Part shown: positions 34,750-44,787 of the stretch, piece after piece
Position numbering within the stretch: the first letter of the stretch is position 1
Layout: every line of letters starts with the position of its first letter
Origin: Pseudomonadaceae bacterium
GTDB lineage: Bacteria; Pseudomonadota; Gammaproteobacteria; Pseudomonadales; Pseudomonadaceae
DNA length: 64,000 nucleotides
Assembly: GCA_900766265.1 (NCBI GenBank)
Contig: CAAFUS010000018.1
Span: 372,001 to 436,000 of the forward strand
Reading direction: 5' to 3'
The notes under the pieces: generated by a model
The model's database searches: none
Told to the model about the DNA's origin: nothing
What the model saw: only the letters and a program-made list of their open reading frames with translations
Translations under genes and position numbers: made by a program

Positions 34750-35178
34750 ATGACTGAACGACCCAGCCCTGCGCGCATTCTTTCCTACGACCACATCGGC
34801 ATCCGTGTCAGCGACAAGCCGCGGGCGATGGCCTTCTACCAGGCGCTCGGGTTCGTGGAGACCGCGAGCTTTCCGCTGTTCGAGGCCAATGAGATGGAGA
34901 GCGCCGATGGGGTGCGTATCAACCTGATCTTCAACGGTACCCGTGTCCCCGACGCTCACAACGTCCTGCTGGATGCGCCGTTGAAGCTGCCGGGCATGAC
35001 CCACCCGGCTTTCATCGTCGACGACCTGGAAGTGCTTCAGGACTGGCTGGGGGAACGGGGCATCGTCATCACCGAGGGGCCGCACCCCATCGGCCCCCGA
35101 CGGGTCGCGCTGTTTATTCGTGACCCGGACGGCAACGTCCTCGAATTCAATCAACTCGTCGAAGGAGATGCGCAATGA
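34750..35178 (+). CDS. VOC-superfamily protein (glyoxalase/dioxygenase-like)
   Basis: A 142-residue vicinal-oxygen-chelate protein with two beta-alpha-beta-beta-beta modules. His in YDHIGIRVSD, Glu in VLEFNQLVEG, and a FIRDPDGNVLEFNQ metal-binding end fit glyoxalase I-like folds; the substrate is unknown. The stop overlaps the GST start by 4 bp, so a VOC-GST operon was intended. Confidence 0.88.
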   Translation: MTERPSPARILSYDHIGIRVSDKPRAMAFYQALGFVETASFPLFEANEMESADGVRINLIFNGTRVPDAHNVLLDAPLKLPGMTHPAFIVDDLEVLQDWLGERGIVITEGPHPIGPRRVALFIRDPDGNVLEFNQLVEGDAQ

Positions 35179-35761
35179 AACTCTACGATCTGGATGCGTC
35201 CGGAAATTGCTACAAAGTCAGGCTCTTCGCGGCTCTGGCCCATATCGAACTCGAACTGATTGACGTGACATTCCGGGCGGCGAGCATAAACGGCCACCGC
35301 TGTCAGACCTGAACCCCCTGGGGCAGCTGCCGATTCTGCAAGACGGCCCCCATGTTCTGCGGGACTCGCAGGCGATCCTGGTTTACCTCGCAGCCAAGTA
35401 CGGCGGGCTGGCGTGGTGGCCGGCTCACCCGCTGGGCCAGGCGGACATCGTCCAGTGGCTGTCGTTTGCCGCCAACGAGGTTCAGCACAGCCTCTGCGCC
35501 GCACGGTTGGTGGAGCGGTTCGGGTACACGCTGGACAAGGAAGCGGCGCTGGCGAAGTCGACCGCCGTGCTCTCGATCCTCGATCAGCATCTGGAGCGCC
35601 ATGACTGGCTGGCAATGAGTCGGCCCACCATCGCCGATTGCGCGGTCTATCCCTACGTCGCGCTGGCGCCGGAAGGCGGGGTGGATCTGGAACCCTACGG
35701 GCACGTCGCACGCTGGATGAAGCGGTTGGAGGATCTACCCGGGTATTTGCCCAAGCCTTGA
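35175..35761 (+). pseudogene. Glutathione S-transferase, frameshifted
   Basis: The ATG at 35175 begins a GST N-terminal thioredoxin fold (MKLYDLDASGNCYKVRLFAA) that runs to a TGA at 35310. The rest of the protein continues in another frame: KRPPLSDLNPLGQLPILQDG, SQAILVYLAAKYGG, and a helical C-terminal domain to 35761. Adding one G in the run GGGCGGCGAG near 35279 restores FRAGEHKRPPLSDLNPLG. The lesion is one base; real or a read error. An ATG-initiated downstream frame at 35507 would lack the GSH site. Confidence 0.78.
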
Positions 35762-35943
35762 GCGAGGCTCTCTGCTGAACAGTCCGGAGGTCTTGGATCG
35801 TATAGCGGCGTCGAAACGACGCGATCTACCCAACGTGTACGCGCAGCTATGGGCGTCGCGGGCAGCTCAGCGGTGGCGCCGAGCGGCATATCGAGCCAGC
35901 GTCGAGTTGTGGTCGGGTGGTTGCGGTTCGTAGCGAGGCCATA

Positions 35944-35975
35944 GCACTCGGCCTAACTCGAATTGGGCCGAGTGC
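35944..35975. terminator. Hairpin with 10-bp stem
   Basis: GCACTCGGCC / GGCCGAGTGC with a 12-base loop, downstream of the GST gene and convergent with the lipoprotein gene at 36026. No clear T-run, so termination is likely but not certain. Confidence 0.55.
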
Positions 35976-36025
35976 GTCGTCAGCTTATAACTAACACGCC
36001 GGCAGAGCTGCTGACGAAAAACCGC

Positions 36026-36601
36026 CTAACGGCCACTCGACGCCGCGCGAGACATTACTGCCTTCTGTACCTGCATATGCGCATATTCGGGATGTTGCTT
36101 GAGAAAGCTGCGTACGGCCTGCTCTTGCCTATCGACCATGCAGATCGCTGCCGACGCCTCCGACACCCTACAGGTGCCCAGAGCCAGGAAGCCGCAATAT
36201 TTGACGCCATATAGCGCAGCTGGCTGCGAAGGCGATCGGCAGCCATAGACCATCTCACCGAGGTAATTGATCGAGCCCTGCCGCACATCAAAGCGCAACG
36301 GCGCGGTATACGGCCCCATTACACCTCGGCGAGAGCCCAACTGACTCACCTCGTATTCGCCGGCTGGCAACCATGCCGAGTAGTAATCCTTGGCGCCCCA
36401 GCCGTAGACCTTGCCGGTAGCGAGGTGACGAAACTCCAGATAGGTGCCGTACGGCCCCCCGCCTACGAGCGCTCCTACGACCATACCCGCATCCTTGGCT
36501 GAGGACTGCTGCGAATCCAGTTGCATTTCCGCTGGCATCGGTGCGCAGCCAGCCATTAACGCAACGGCAAACAGGGTCAACAGGGAACGTATCTTTGACA
36601 T
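36026..36601 (-). CDS. Putative lipoprotein of unknown function
   Basis: A 191-residue protein with a type II signal peptide: hydrophobic segment SLLTLFAVALMA then the lipobox LMAGC with Cys18. The mature region is beta-rich (YGTYLEFRHLATGKVYGWGA, RFDVRQGSINYLGEMVYGC) and ends in a helical segment. I do not recognise the family. The start at 36601 follows GAGGTTCCG. It is divergent from another lipoprotein gene, with 120 bp between starts. Confidence 0.8.
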   Translation of the reverse strand: MSKIRSLLTLFAVALMAGCAPMPAEMQLDSQQSSAKDAGMVVGALVGGGPYGTYLEFRHLATGKVYGWGAKDYYSAWLPAGEYEVSQLGSRRGVMGPYTAPLRFDVRQGSINYLGEMVYGCRSPSQPAALYGVKYCGFLALGTCRVSEASAAICMVDRQEQAVRSFLKQHPEYAHMQVQKAVMSRAASSGR

Positions 36602-36721
36602 CGGAACCTCGAAAGCTGAACACCACAGCCTTATTTCCGATAAGGCTGTGAACTGGACCCTGGCATGGGGCTTCATTAGGATGTGCGCCCCTCGGCAGTA
36701 ACCTCAAGGAAGGCCCATCAC

Positions 36722-37771
36722 ATGTCTAAGTTTGACCCAACGCGCACCTCGGGCGCGATAATCGGCGCAGCGGCGTTTCTGCTGCTGGGGGGATGTGCAA
36801 TTAATGGCAGCTATACGGATGCCACTGAGCCTGATGCGGCCAAGCTCCGTTTCATCAGCGATCTCAGCAGCGCGACTCTCAACGTGTTCGACGAGCAGCA
36901 CTGTGGCGGGCGCACCACCGGTTTGCTCAACAATCTGTTCGCGCCTAACTCCAAAAGGCGGGCCGATATGGTCGTCGAGCCGCCAGCGGGGGCCAAACCC
37001 TACCTGGAAATCCGTGTCCCTGCTGGACGGGAGCTTTACCTGCACGTGAATACACAAGGTACAAGCTCCGTCTGCGGCAGCGGATTCAACCTGACGCCCC
37101 GCAGCGGTTCGGAATACGAGGTCACTTTCGATACCGTTGGCAGGCAGTGCCGGGTATCGCTCTCCAGCTTGAACAAGGTCGACGGAAAGGTGGCACGCTT
37201 GCCCATTCCGGTCGTTTACAAAGGCATGCCGGCTTGTGAAGGAACCAGCCCGCTCTTTCCAAAGCCCGCCAAACGCCAACCCGACAGCCCTCAACGCACG
37301 GCGATGATGGAGCAGATCATCGAGGGGAGCCTGATCGAGGAAATGCAGCCAAAGCCGCCCAGTATCCCTGATGCGGACCGCTTGGCGATGAGAGAAAAGA
37401 CACTGGAAGAGCGCAAGCAGCAGATGGGTTTGAGTCTTCCTGATGCCTACTGGAACGAATATCGCAACAATATGGCGCAATTTGGCGAAGATATGGACAG
37501 CCTGAAGTCCATTGCCTTGCAGCATTACAAAGACGAGTACCGGCTGCGCCTAGGCCAATTGAACACAGATGAATTGCGCAAGCGGGTCCCCGATACCGCG
37601 GCGACGGACGCGAGCCTGGCGCTACTGCAGAACAACGTGATGCTGCATTACTACCATGGCCTGGAAAAACAGATCATCAAGGAAAGCCTTTCGCAGCACT
37701 TCTCCCGCATGGCTGATCTGGATCGACGCTTCGGCGTCTGCGAGCGCTTCGTAAACTGCTGGAAGGACTGA
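36722..37771 (+). CDS. Putative lipoprotein of unknown function
   Basis: A 349-residue lipoprotein: signal peptide to the lipobox LLLGGC (Cys25). The next ~130 residues are beta-rich with cysteines and resemble the fold of the neighbouring divergent lipoprotein only in style (extracytoplasmic beta domain). The C-terminal half is helical and charged (ADRLAMREKTLEERKQQMGL) and may be a coiled coil. The start at 36722 follows AAGGAAGG. No family recognised. Confidence 0.8.
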   Translation: MSKFDPTRTSGAIIGAAAFLLLGGCAINGSYTDATEPDAAKLRFISDLSSATLNVFDEQHCGGRTTGLLNNLFAPNSKRRADMVVEPPAGAKPYLEIRVPAGRELYLHVNTQGTSSVCGSGFNLTPRSGSEYEVTFDTVGRQCRVSLSSLNKVDGKVARLPIPVVYKGMPACEGTSPLFPKPAKRQPDSPQRTAMMEQIIEGSLIEEMQPKPPSIPDADRLAMREKTLEERKQQMGLSLPDAYWNEYRNNMAQFGEDMDSLKSIALQHYKDEYRLRLGQLNTDELRKRVPDTAATDASLALLQNNVMLHYYHGLEKQIIKESLSQHFSRMADLDRRFGVCERFVNCWKD

Positions 37772-38037
37772 CAGCCTGGCCGTCATCGAGCCCATCCCTT
37801 GAGCGGAGCAGGTTCTGGACCGGGACGACGAGCTCAGCTGCCGGGCTGATAACACCATGCCAGAACCTTCGAGTGATCGCCGGAACTCCTCATCTGAAAG
37901 CAGGGGCAGGTTCCGCTAAGCGGCGAAGACAGCGCGGCGGATCAGTCTCGCCACGCTGACCTCCGGCAGGCGCTCCGTTGGCAGGCGTGACTGCTGTCTC
38001 CTCGTGATTCAACGCCTCTAGGCGCTCCCGCCGAACG

Positions 38038-38766
38038 CTACCTGCTCAACTCGTACGCACACATATTGACCGTCGCGGCCACGTTCAGCGATTCGATGGT
38101 GCCGGCACCCGGAATCGTGAAGGGCTGGGCGTCGAGTGCGGCCAGCTGCTCGCGGGGTACGCCGCGCGCTTCGTTGCCAAAGAGGTAGCAATCGAAGCGC
38201 TTGAAGCTGGCCGATTGCACAGGCTTGCCGTTCATGTCCAGGCAGGCGATGCGCTCGAACCGCGCCTGCAGCGAGTCCAGCTCCACATCCAGCTCCAGGG
38301 GAGCATGGAAGATGGCGCCCATGCTGGCGCGCACGACCTTGGGGTTGTACGGGTCGACGCTGCCGGGGCTGAGCAGGCAGCGAAAATGACCGAACCACGC
38401 CAGGGTGCGCAGGATGGTGCCGAGATTGCCCGGGTCCTGGATCTCGTGGAGGTAGACGGCCCGCTCGCCATCGACGGGTGCGGCCGGCGTGGCGGCCTTC
38501 GGCATTGGCACCAGGGCGATGATTCCCTGCGGGGTCTTGGTGTCGGCGATCTGCGCCATCTGGCGGTCGCTGATCACCTGGGTTTCGAACGGGCTCTGCC
38601 AGTTCGCGTAGGCCTCGGTGACGTAGAGCCGGCTGCTCTGCAGCTGCGGGTTCGTCACCGCCGCCTTCTGCAGCTCCAGCAGCAGGTGTTCTCCCTCGAC
38701 CAGAAAGTGACCGAACTCGGTTCGGTACTTTTTCTGGTGAAGTTTCTTGATCTCGTCGAGTTTCAT
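38038..38766 (-). CDS. SPOUT-fold RNA methyltransferase (TrmH/SpoU family)
   Basis: A 242-residue SpoU/TrmH-type 2'-O-methyltransferase. An N-terminal substrate-binding domain (KYRTEFGHFLVEGEHLLLEL) precedes the knotted domain with motif 1 IQDPGNLGTILRTLAWFG, motif 2 LFGNEARGVP and motif 3 IPGAGTIESLNVAATVN. It transfers methyl from AdoMet to a ribose in tRNA or rRNA; the exact site is not readable. It is 9 bp from the FAD protein gene upstream on the same strand, suggesting co-transcription. Confidence 0.92.
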   Translation of the reverse strand: MKLDEIKKLHQKKYRTEFGHFLVEGEHLLLELQKAAVTNPQLQSSRLYVTEAYANWQSPFETQVISDRQMAQIADTKTPQGIIALVPMPKAATPAAPVDGERAVYLHEIQDPGNLGTILRTLAWFGHFRCLLSPGSVDPYNPKVVRASMGAIFHAPLELDVELDSLQARFERIACLDMNGKPVQSASFKRFDCYLFGNEARGVPREQLAALDAQPFTIPGAGTIESLNVAATVNMCAYELSR

Positions 38767-38775
38767 CGGTCCGGC

Positions 38776-40413
38776 TCAGTCGGCCTGCGCGTCGGTCGCG
38801 CGTGTGTCGGACAACATCGACTTGGCCAGGGCTTCGGCGACCTTGATGCCGTCCACCCCAGCCGAGAGGATGCCGCCAGCGTAGCCCGCGCCTTCACCTG
38901 CCGGGTACAGCCCGCGCAGGTTGAGGCTTTGCAGGGTCTCGGGATCACGGGTGATGCGCACCGGCGAGGAGGTGCGGGTCTCGATGCCGGTGAGCACCGC
39001 ATCGTCGCGGTCGAATCCACGGATCTGCTTGCCGAAGGCCGGAAGCGCCTCGCGAATCGCCTCGATCGCGTAATCGGGCAGCGAGGGCGCCAGATCGCCC
39101 AGGCGCACGCCGGGCTTGTAGGAGGGCTCCACCTCGCCGAATTCGGAGGACGGCACGCCACGAATGAAGTCGCCCACCAGTTGCGCGGGCGCACAGTAAT
39201 CGCGGCCGCCCAGTTCATAGGCGCGCGACTCCAGGCGCTCCTGCAACTCCACGCCAGCCAGCGGGCCGCCGGGGAAGTCCTGCTCCGGGTTGATGCCCAC
39301 GACGATGCCGGCGTTGGCATTGCGCTCGTTGCGCGAGTACTGGCTCATGCCGTTGGTCACGACCCGCTCCGGCTCGGACGTGGCCGCCACCACGGTGCCG
39401 CCGGGGCACATGCAGAAGCTGTAGACGGCGCGACCGTTCTTCGCGTGGTAGACCAGTTTGTAGTCGGCCGCACCGAGTTCCGGATGCCCGGCGTACTTGC
39501 CCAGGCGCGCCTGGTCGATCATCGACTGCGGGTGCTCGATACGAAATCCGACGGCGAAGGGCTTGGCCTCGATGAACACGCCCTGGCGGTGCAACATGCG
39601 GAAGGTATCGCGGGAGCTGTGGCCCAGCGCCAGCACGACATGGCGGCTGCGCAGGGTTTCGCCACTGTCCAGCACCACGCCCTCGAGCTGGCCATCGTCG
39701 ATCAGCAGATCGGTGACCTTGCTTTCGAAGCGCACCTCGCCGCCCAGGGCGATGATCTCCTCGCGCATGGCGGCGACCACGCCGGTGAGGCGGAAGGTGC
39801 CGATGTGCGGTTTGCTCACGTACAGGATCTCTTCCGGCGCGCCGGCACGGACGAACTCGTGCATCACCTTGCGGGCGTAGAACTTCGGGTCCTTGATCTG
39901 GCTGTAGAGCTTGCCGTCGGAGAACAGGCCGGCCCCGCCCTCGCCGAACTGCACGTTGGACTCGGGCGTCAGGGTCTTCTTGCGCCACAGCGCCCAGGTG
40001 TCCTTGGTACGGCGGCGCACATCCTTGCCGCGCTCGAGCACGATGGGTTTGAAGCCCATCTGCGCCAGGGTCAGCGCTGCGAACAGTCCACAGGGGCCGA
40101 ACCCCACCACCAGCGGGCGCTCGCCGAGATCGGCCGGCGCCTGGCCGACCGGGTAGTAGCGGGTGTCTGGCGCCGGGTTCACGTGGCGGTCGTCGACCAG
40201 GCGCGCCAGGACGGCCGCCTCGTCACGGACCTCCAAATCGATGATGTAGATGAACAGGATCACGCTGTTCTTCTTGCGGGCGTCGTAGCTGCGCTTGAAC
40301 ACGGTGAAGTTCAGCAGATCGGCGTCGCCGATGCCGAGGCGTTCGACGATGGCGCTACGCAGCGCCTCTGCGGAATGATCGAGGGGCAGGGACAGTTCGT
40401 TGATGCGAATCAT
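38776..40413 (-). CDS. Uncharacterised FAD-dependent dehydrogenase (COG2509 type)
   Basis: A 545-residue flavoprotein. An N-terminal ~90-residue domain (MIRINELSLPLDHSAEALRS) precedes the FAD fold with VVGFGPCGLFAALTLAQMG. It continues with FGEGGAGLFSDGKLYSQIKD, MCPGGTVVAATSEPERVVTN, and ends YPAGEGAGYAGGILSAGVDG, the second FAD contact. The family is widespread and conserved, with unknown reaction. The start at 40413 is at the conserved N-terminus. It is divergent from rlmE. Confidence 0.9.
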   Translation of the reverse strand: MIRINELSLPLDHSAEALRSAIVERLGIGDADLLNFTVFKRSYDARKKNSVILFIYIIDLEVRDEAAVLARLVDDRHVNPAPDTRYYPVGQAPADLGERPLVVGFGPCGLFAALTLAQMGFKPIVLERGKDVRRRTKDTWALWRKKTLTPESNVQFGEGGAGLFSDGKLYSQIKDPKFYARKVMHEFVRAGAPEEILYVSKPHIGTFRLTGVVAAMREEIIALGGEVRFESKVTDLLIDDGQLEGVVLDSGETLRSRHVVLALGHSSRDTFRMLHRQGVFIEAKPFAVGFRIEHPQSMIDQARLGKYAGHPELGAADYKLVYHAKNGRAVYSFCMCPGGTVVAATSEPERVVTNGMSQYSRNERNANAGIVVGINPEQDFPGGPLAGVELQERLESRAYELGGRDYCAPAQLVGDFIRGVPSSEFGEVEPSYKPGVRLGDLAPSLPDYAIEAIREALPAFGKQIRGFDRDDAVLTGIETRTSSPVRITRDPETLQSLNLRGLYPAGEGAGYAGGILSAGVDGIKVAEALAKSMLSDTRATDAQAD

Positions 40414-40668
40414 GGCGATGGTCCTGGCCGGTGACTCCGGCAAAGGAAGCTACAAGGGGGCGGGTAAGCCGCGAATTGTACCTGCCGGAGCCCGGCACTG
40501 TCAGGCCTGGCCTGGGTTCGGGGTGAGGCGGGACGCCGGCCGGCACCGGGCGCCCTGCCCTGCGCCCGGCGTTATCGGCTTATAATTGCCGCACTTTGCG
40601 CCCAGCACGATGCCCCTGCCCCGTGCGAGGTCCGCGTCTTCCATTGATTTTCCGTGCCTGGCCCCCTC

Positions 40669-41289
40669 ATGAAACGATCCAAAAGCAGCCGCCGGTGGCT
40701 GGATGAACATGTCAACGATCCTTACGTGAAACAGGCCCAGAAGGATGGCCTGCGCTCGCGCGCCAGCTACAAGCTGATCGAGCTGAACGAGAAGGACAAG
40801 CTGATCCGCCCTGGCATGCTAGTCATGGACCTGGGCTCCGCCCCCGGCGGTTGGTCGCAGGTGGCCGGACGTCTGGTGGGCGAGAAGGGACGGGTCCTTG
40901 CCAGCGACATCCTGCCAATGGATCCGCTGGACAACGTCGACTTCATTCAGGGCGACTTCACCGAAGATGCGGTGTTCCAGCAGATCCTCGACAAGCTCGA
41001 CGGCAACCAGCCCGACCTGATCATCTCCGATATTGCCCCCAACATCAGCGGCGTCGCCGCGGCCGACCAGGCTTCGTCGATGTACCTGGTGGAACTGGTC
41101 CTGGACATGGTCCGGCAAGTGCTCAAGCCCAACGGCAACTTCGTGGCCAAGGTGTTCCAGGGCGAAGGCTCCGACGAGTTCCTGAAGGACGTCCGTACCT
41201 CGTTCGAGAAGGTGGTGATCCGCAAGCCGGAAGCCTCGCGGCCGCGGTCACGGGAGGTCTACCTGGTGGCAAAGGGGTTCAAGGGATAA
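40669..41289 (+). CDS. rlmE: 23S rRNA (uridine-2'-O) methyltransferase RlmE
   Basis: A 206-residue FtsJ/RrmJ family enzyme that methylates U2552 of 23S rRNA on the 50S subunit with AdoMet. Visible: SRASYKLIELNEKDK (catalytic Lys), MDLGSAPGGWSQVAG (AdoMet site), ISDIAPNISGV (catalytic Asp), NFVAKVFQGEGSDE (catalytic Lys) and the Glu in SREVYLVAKGF. All tetrad residues are present. The start ATG at 40669 is chosen over a GTG at 40654. A likely -10 (TATAAT at about 40580) precedes it. Unlike the usual rlmE-ftsH arrangement, no ftsH follows. Confidence 0.93.
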   Translation: MKRSKSSRRWLDEHVNDPYVKQAQKDGLRSRASYKLIELNEKDKLIRPGMLVMDLGSAPGGWSQVAGRLVGEKGRVLASDILPMDPLDNVDFIQGDFTEDAVFQQILDKLDGNQPDLIISDIAPNISGVAAADQASSMYLVELVLDMVRQVLKPNGNFVAKVFQGEGSDEFLKDVRTSFEKVVIRKPEASRPRSREVYLVAKGFKG

Positions 41290-41545
41290 GTGCACTCCGG
41301 CTCACAGAGCAAGATCGCGCGATACCGCCATCCCTTCTCCGGGGCCTGAGCGGTCCGGCGCCTGCCCGGGGTGCTCGGCGCCCTTGATCTGCAGCCCCAC
41401 CGGCGGTGCCCGGCTCGAATCAGACCATCGCCGACGACGTCAGGCGTTTCCGGCGCTGCCTGAGCCATCCAACCGGCATGCCGATACGTATCGGAATCAA
41501 AAGCGCAAAAAGCGGGGCCAAGGGGCGAGCCCTGACCCCCTCAAA

Positions 41546-42376
41546 TCAATTGCGCACAAAAGCGAGCAGATCGTTATTGATCGTCTCGGCGTTGAGGGTC
41601 GGCATGCCGTGAGAGAAGCCCGGATAAATCTTCAGGGTGCTGTTCTGGAGCAGCTTCGCTGACAAAATCCCCGAGTTCTCGTAGGGAACAATCTGGTCAT
41701 CGTCGCCATGCATCACCAGAACAGGGACCCTGATGGCCTTGAGGTCTTCGGTGAAATCGGTCTGGGAAAAGGCGACGATGCCGTCGTAATGGGCCTTGGC
41801 GCCGCCCATCATGCCCTGTCGCCACCAGTTATGGATGATCCCTTCCGAAGGTTGCGCGCCGGGGCGGTTGTAGCCATAGAACGGACCCGCGGGGACGTCG
41901 TGGTAGAACTGCGCGCGGTTGGCGGCGAGCTGAGCCTGGAAATCGTCGAACACTTTTTTCGGCAGGCCGCCCGGATTGCTCTCGGTCTGCACCATCAATG
42001 GCGGAACGGCGCTGATGATCGCGGCCTTGGGAACCGGGTCGGCGCTATGGCGGGCGATATACCGAATGACCTCGCCACCTCCTGTGGAGTGTCCGACATG
42101 GATGGCTTTCTGAGCGCCCAGATGCTCAACGACCGCCGCGACATCGTCGGCGTAGTGATCCATGTCGTGACCCTCCGAGACCTGGCTGGAGCGTCCGTGA
42201 CCACGGCGATCATGGGCGATGACCCGAAACCCCTGCGCCAGGAAGAAAAGCATCTGGGCATCCCAGTCATCAGCGCTGAGTGGCCAGCCATGATGGAAAT
42301 GGATCGCCTGGGCGTCGCGCGGCCCCCAGTCCTTGTAGAAAATTTCAACCCCGTCCTCAGTCGTGACATATCCCAT
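41546..42376 (-). CDS. Alpha/beta hydrolase, non-heme chloroperoxidase/arylesterase type
   Basis: A 276-residue alpha/beta-hydrolase of the cofactor-free haloperoxidase group. Oxyanion region HHGWPLSADDWD, nucleophile elbow VGHSTGGGEVIRYIARH, acid in MHGDDDQIVPYENS, and His in GFSHGMPTLNAE. These enzymes hydrolyse esters and catalyse perhydrolysis. It is divergent from a merR-type start, of which only a stub survives; a MerR gene probably once regulated it. Confidence 0.9.
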   Translation of the reverse strand: MGYVTTEDGVEIFYKDWGPRDAQAIHFHHGWPLSADDWDAQMLFFLAQGFRVIAHDRRGHGRSSQVSEGHDMDHYADDVAAVVEHLGAQKAIHVGHSTGGGEVIRYIARHSADPVPKAAIISAVPPLMVQTESNPGGLPKKVFDDFQAQLAANRAQFYHDVPAGPFYGYNRPGAQPSEGIIHNWWRQGMMGGAKAHYDGIVAFSQTDFTEDLKAIRVPVLVMHGDDDQIVPYENSGILSAKLLQNSTLKIYPGFSHGMPTLNAETINNDLLAFVRN

Positions 42377-42584
42377 GATCGCTTCTCCCGTGTAAGGGTG
42401 GTGACGGATGACCGGCCGAGTCCAGCTGGTCGTGGTCGCTCATGGCCTGGGCCCTGGCTCCCTTACGATAGGCTCGGCGGAGAAAAGCGATAGAAGACAT
42501 CGCTACTGGTTCTGCCATCCTTATTCCCTCCGCACGGCCCCGGCTGTCCTTGCTGCGCTTCGATCGCTGTTTTCGAGGGGGGAA

Positions 42585-42620
42585 ATGAAAATTGGAGAAT
42601 TGACGAAGCTCAGCGGGTCG
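42585..42620 (+). pseudogene. MerR-family regulator, N-terminal stub
   Basis: Beginning at ATG 42585 after GGGGGGAA, the frame reads MKIGELTKLSGS, the classic opening of MerR proteins, then diverges (PRPPRGKATSVART) and runs antisense into the downstream gene. Only the first 11-12 codons survive. The stub faces away from the haloperoxidase gene, as merR regulators normally do. Confidence 0.6.
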
Positions 42621-42647
42621 CCACGACCACCGCGTGGCAAGGCGACG

Positions 42648-43112
42648 TCAGTTGCTCGGACGCTGCTTGGTCGAGTCCAGCTCGGCTTTTTGCCGGCTGG
42701 TGATTTCGGTGATCTTCGCGGATTTCTCGATGGCGAAGTCGAAGACGTCCTGCATCTTCGCGATCGCCTCGGTCGGGGTGCCGCTCAGGCCGCCTTGGGC
42801 CGCCCAGTCGAAATTCCAGACGCCGGAAAGGTCGTCGGCACCGGCGACGTCATGGGTTTCGATCGCCGTGAATACGTCGGGATGACGCTGCATGTACTGG
42901 GCCGCCTGCTTCACGTCGGAGGGAACCTTGCCCGAGGTATCGCCGGCTAGCTGGGCGAGTTCCTTGCCGGTAATCGCAGACATGCCGTTCTGCCGCATGT
43001 AATCGGCGATGAGCTTGCTCGACCTCGCGATATCCAGCTTGCTGTCGAAGATCGAACCGGACGACGGCGCAGGAACAAAGTCCCCGCCAGTGGGTGATAC
43101 GGTAGAAGACAT
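42648..43112 (-). CDS. Small protein of unknown function
   Basis: A 154-residue, Ser/Thr-rich N-terminus followed by a helical domain (SSKLIADYMRQNGMSAITGK, PSDVKQAAQYMQRHPDVFTA, IETHDVAGADDLSGVWNFDW). The block ETHDVAGADxxSGxxNFxWAAQGGL reminds me of a domain in type III secretion translocators of the HrpF/NolX/HrpK type; this is an impression, not a search result. No secretion genes are near. Upstream of the merR stub, on the opposite strand. Confidence 0.6.
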   Translation of the reverse strand: MSSTVSPTGGDFVPAPSSGSIFDSKLDIARSSKLIADYMRQNGMSAITGKELAQLAGDTSGKVPSDVKQAAQYMQRHPDVFTAIETHDVAGADDLSGVWNFDWAAQGGLSGTPTEAIAKMQDVFDFAIEKSAKITEITSRQKAELDSTKQRPSN

Positions 43113-43399
43113 CGGCCCTGCTCCCTTGATGGATTAATGACGCATCGCAACAACCGCAATGATGGTGACCGCCTTGACGCTAGCACGGCGCCAAAGGCGG
43201 CTACGAAGCGCTTCACATCAATTCACGAGGTCTCGCAACGCTTCACAGGCTGCCTGGCCGATGAGCGATTGCAGAGCGAGCCGCCCGTGGAGATTCGAGC
43301 AGACAGGCCGAGGGCTTGAGCATGGGCCCAGGCGGCCGCACCATTGCAGGCCGCCGCAGACCGCTCCTACTGCACTCATCCGAGGAACCGGTCTCGGGC

Positions 43400-44725
<1,326 letters not shown>

Positions 44726-44787
44726 GGCAGCAGAACCGGTAGGACGCAAAGGTCCGCCAGTTTACCTCACGACCGCGCCGCGAGCGC

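Noticed and set aside
38215..40434. Plus-strand frame of 739 codons opposite the SPOUT and FAD genes
   Set aside because: Spans two opposite genes and has no motif.
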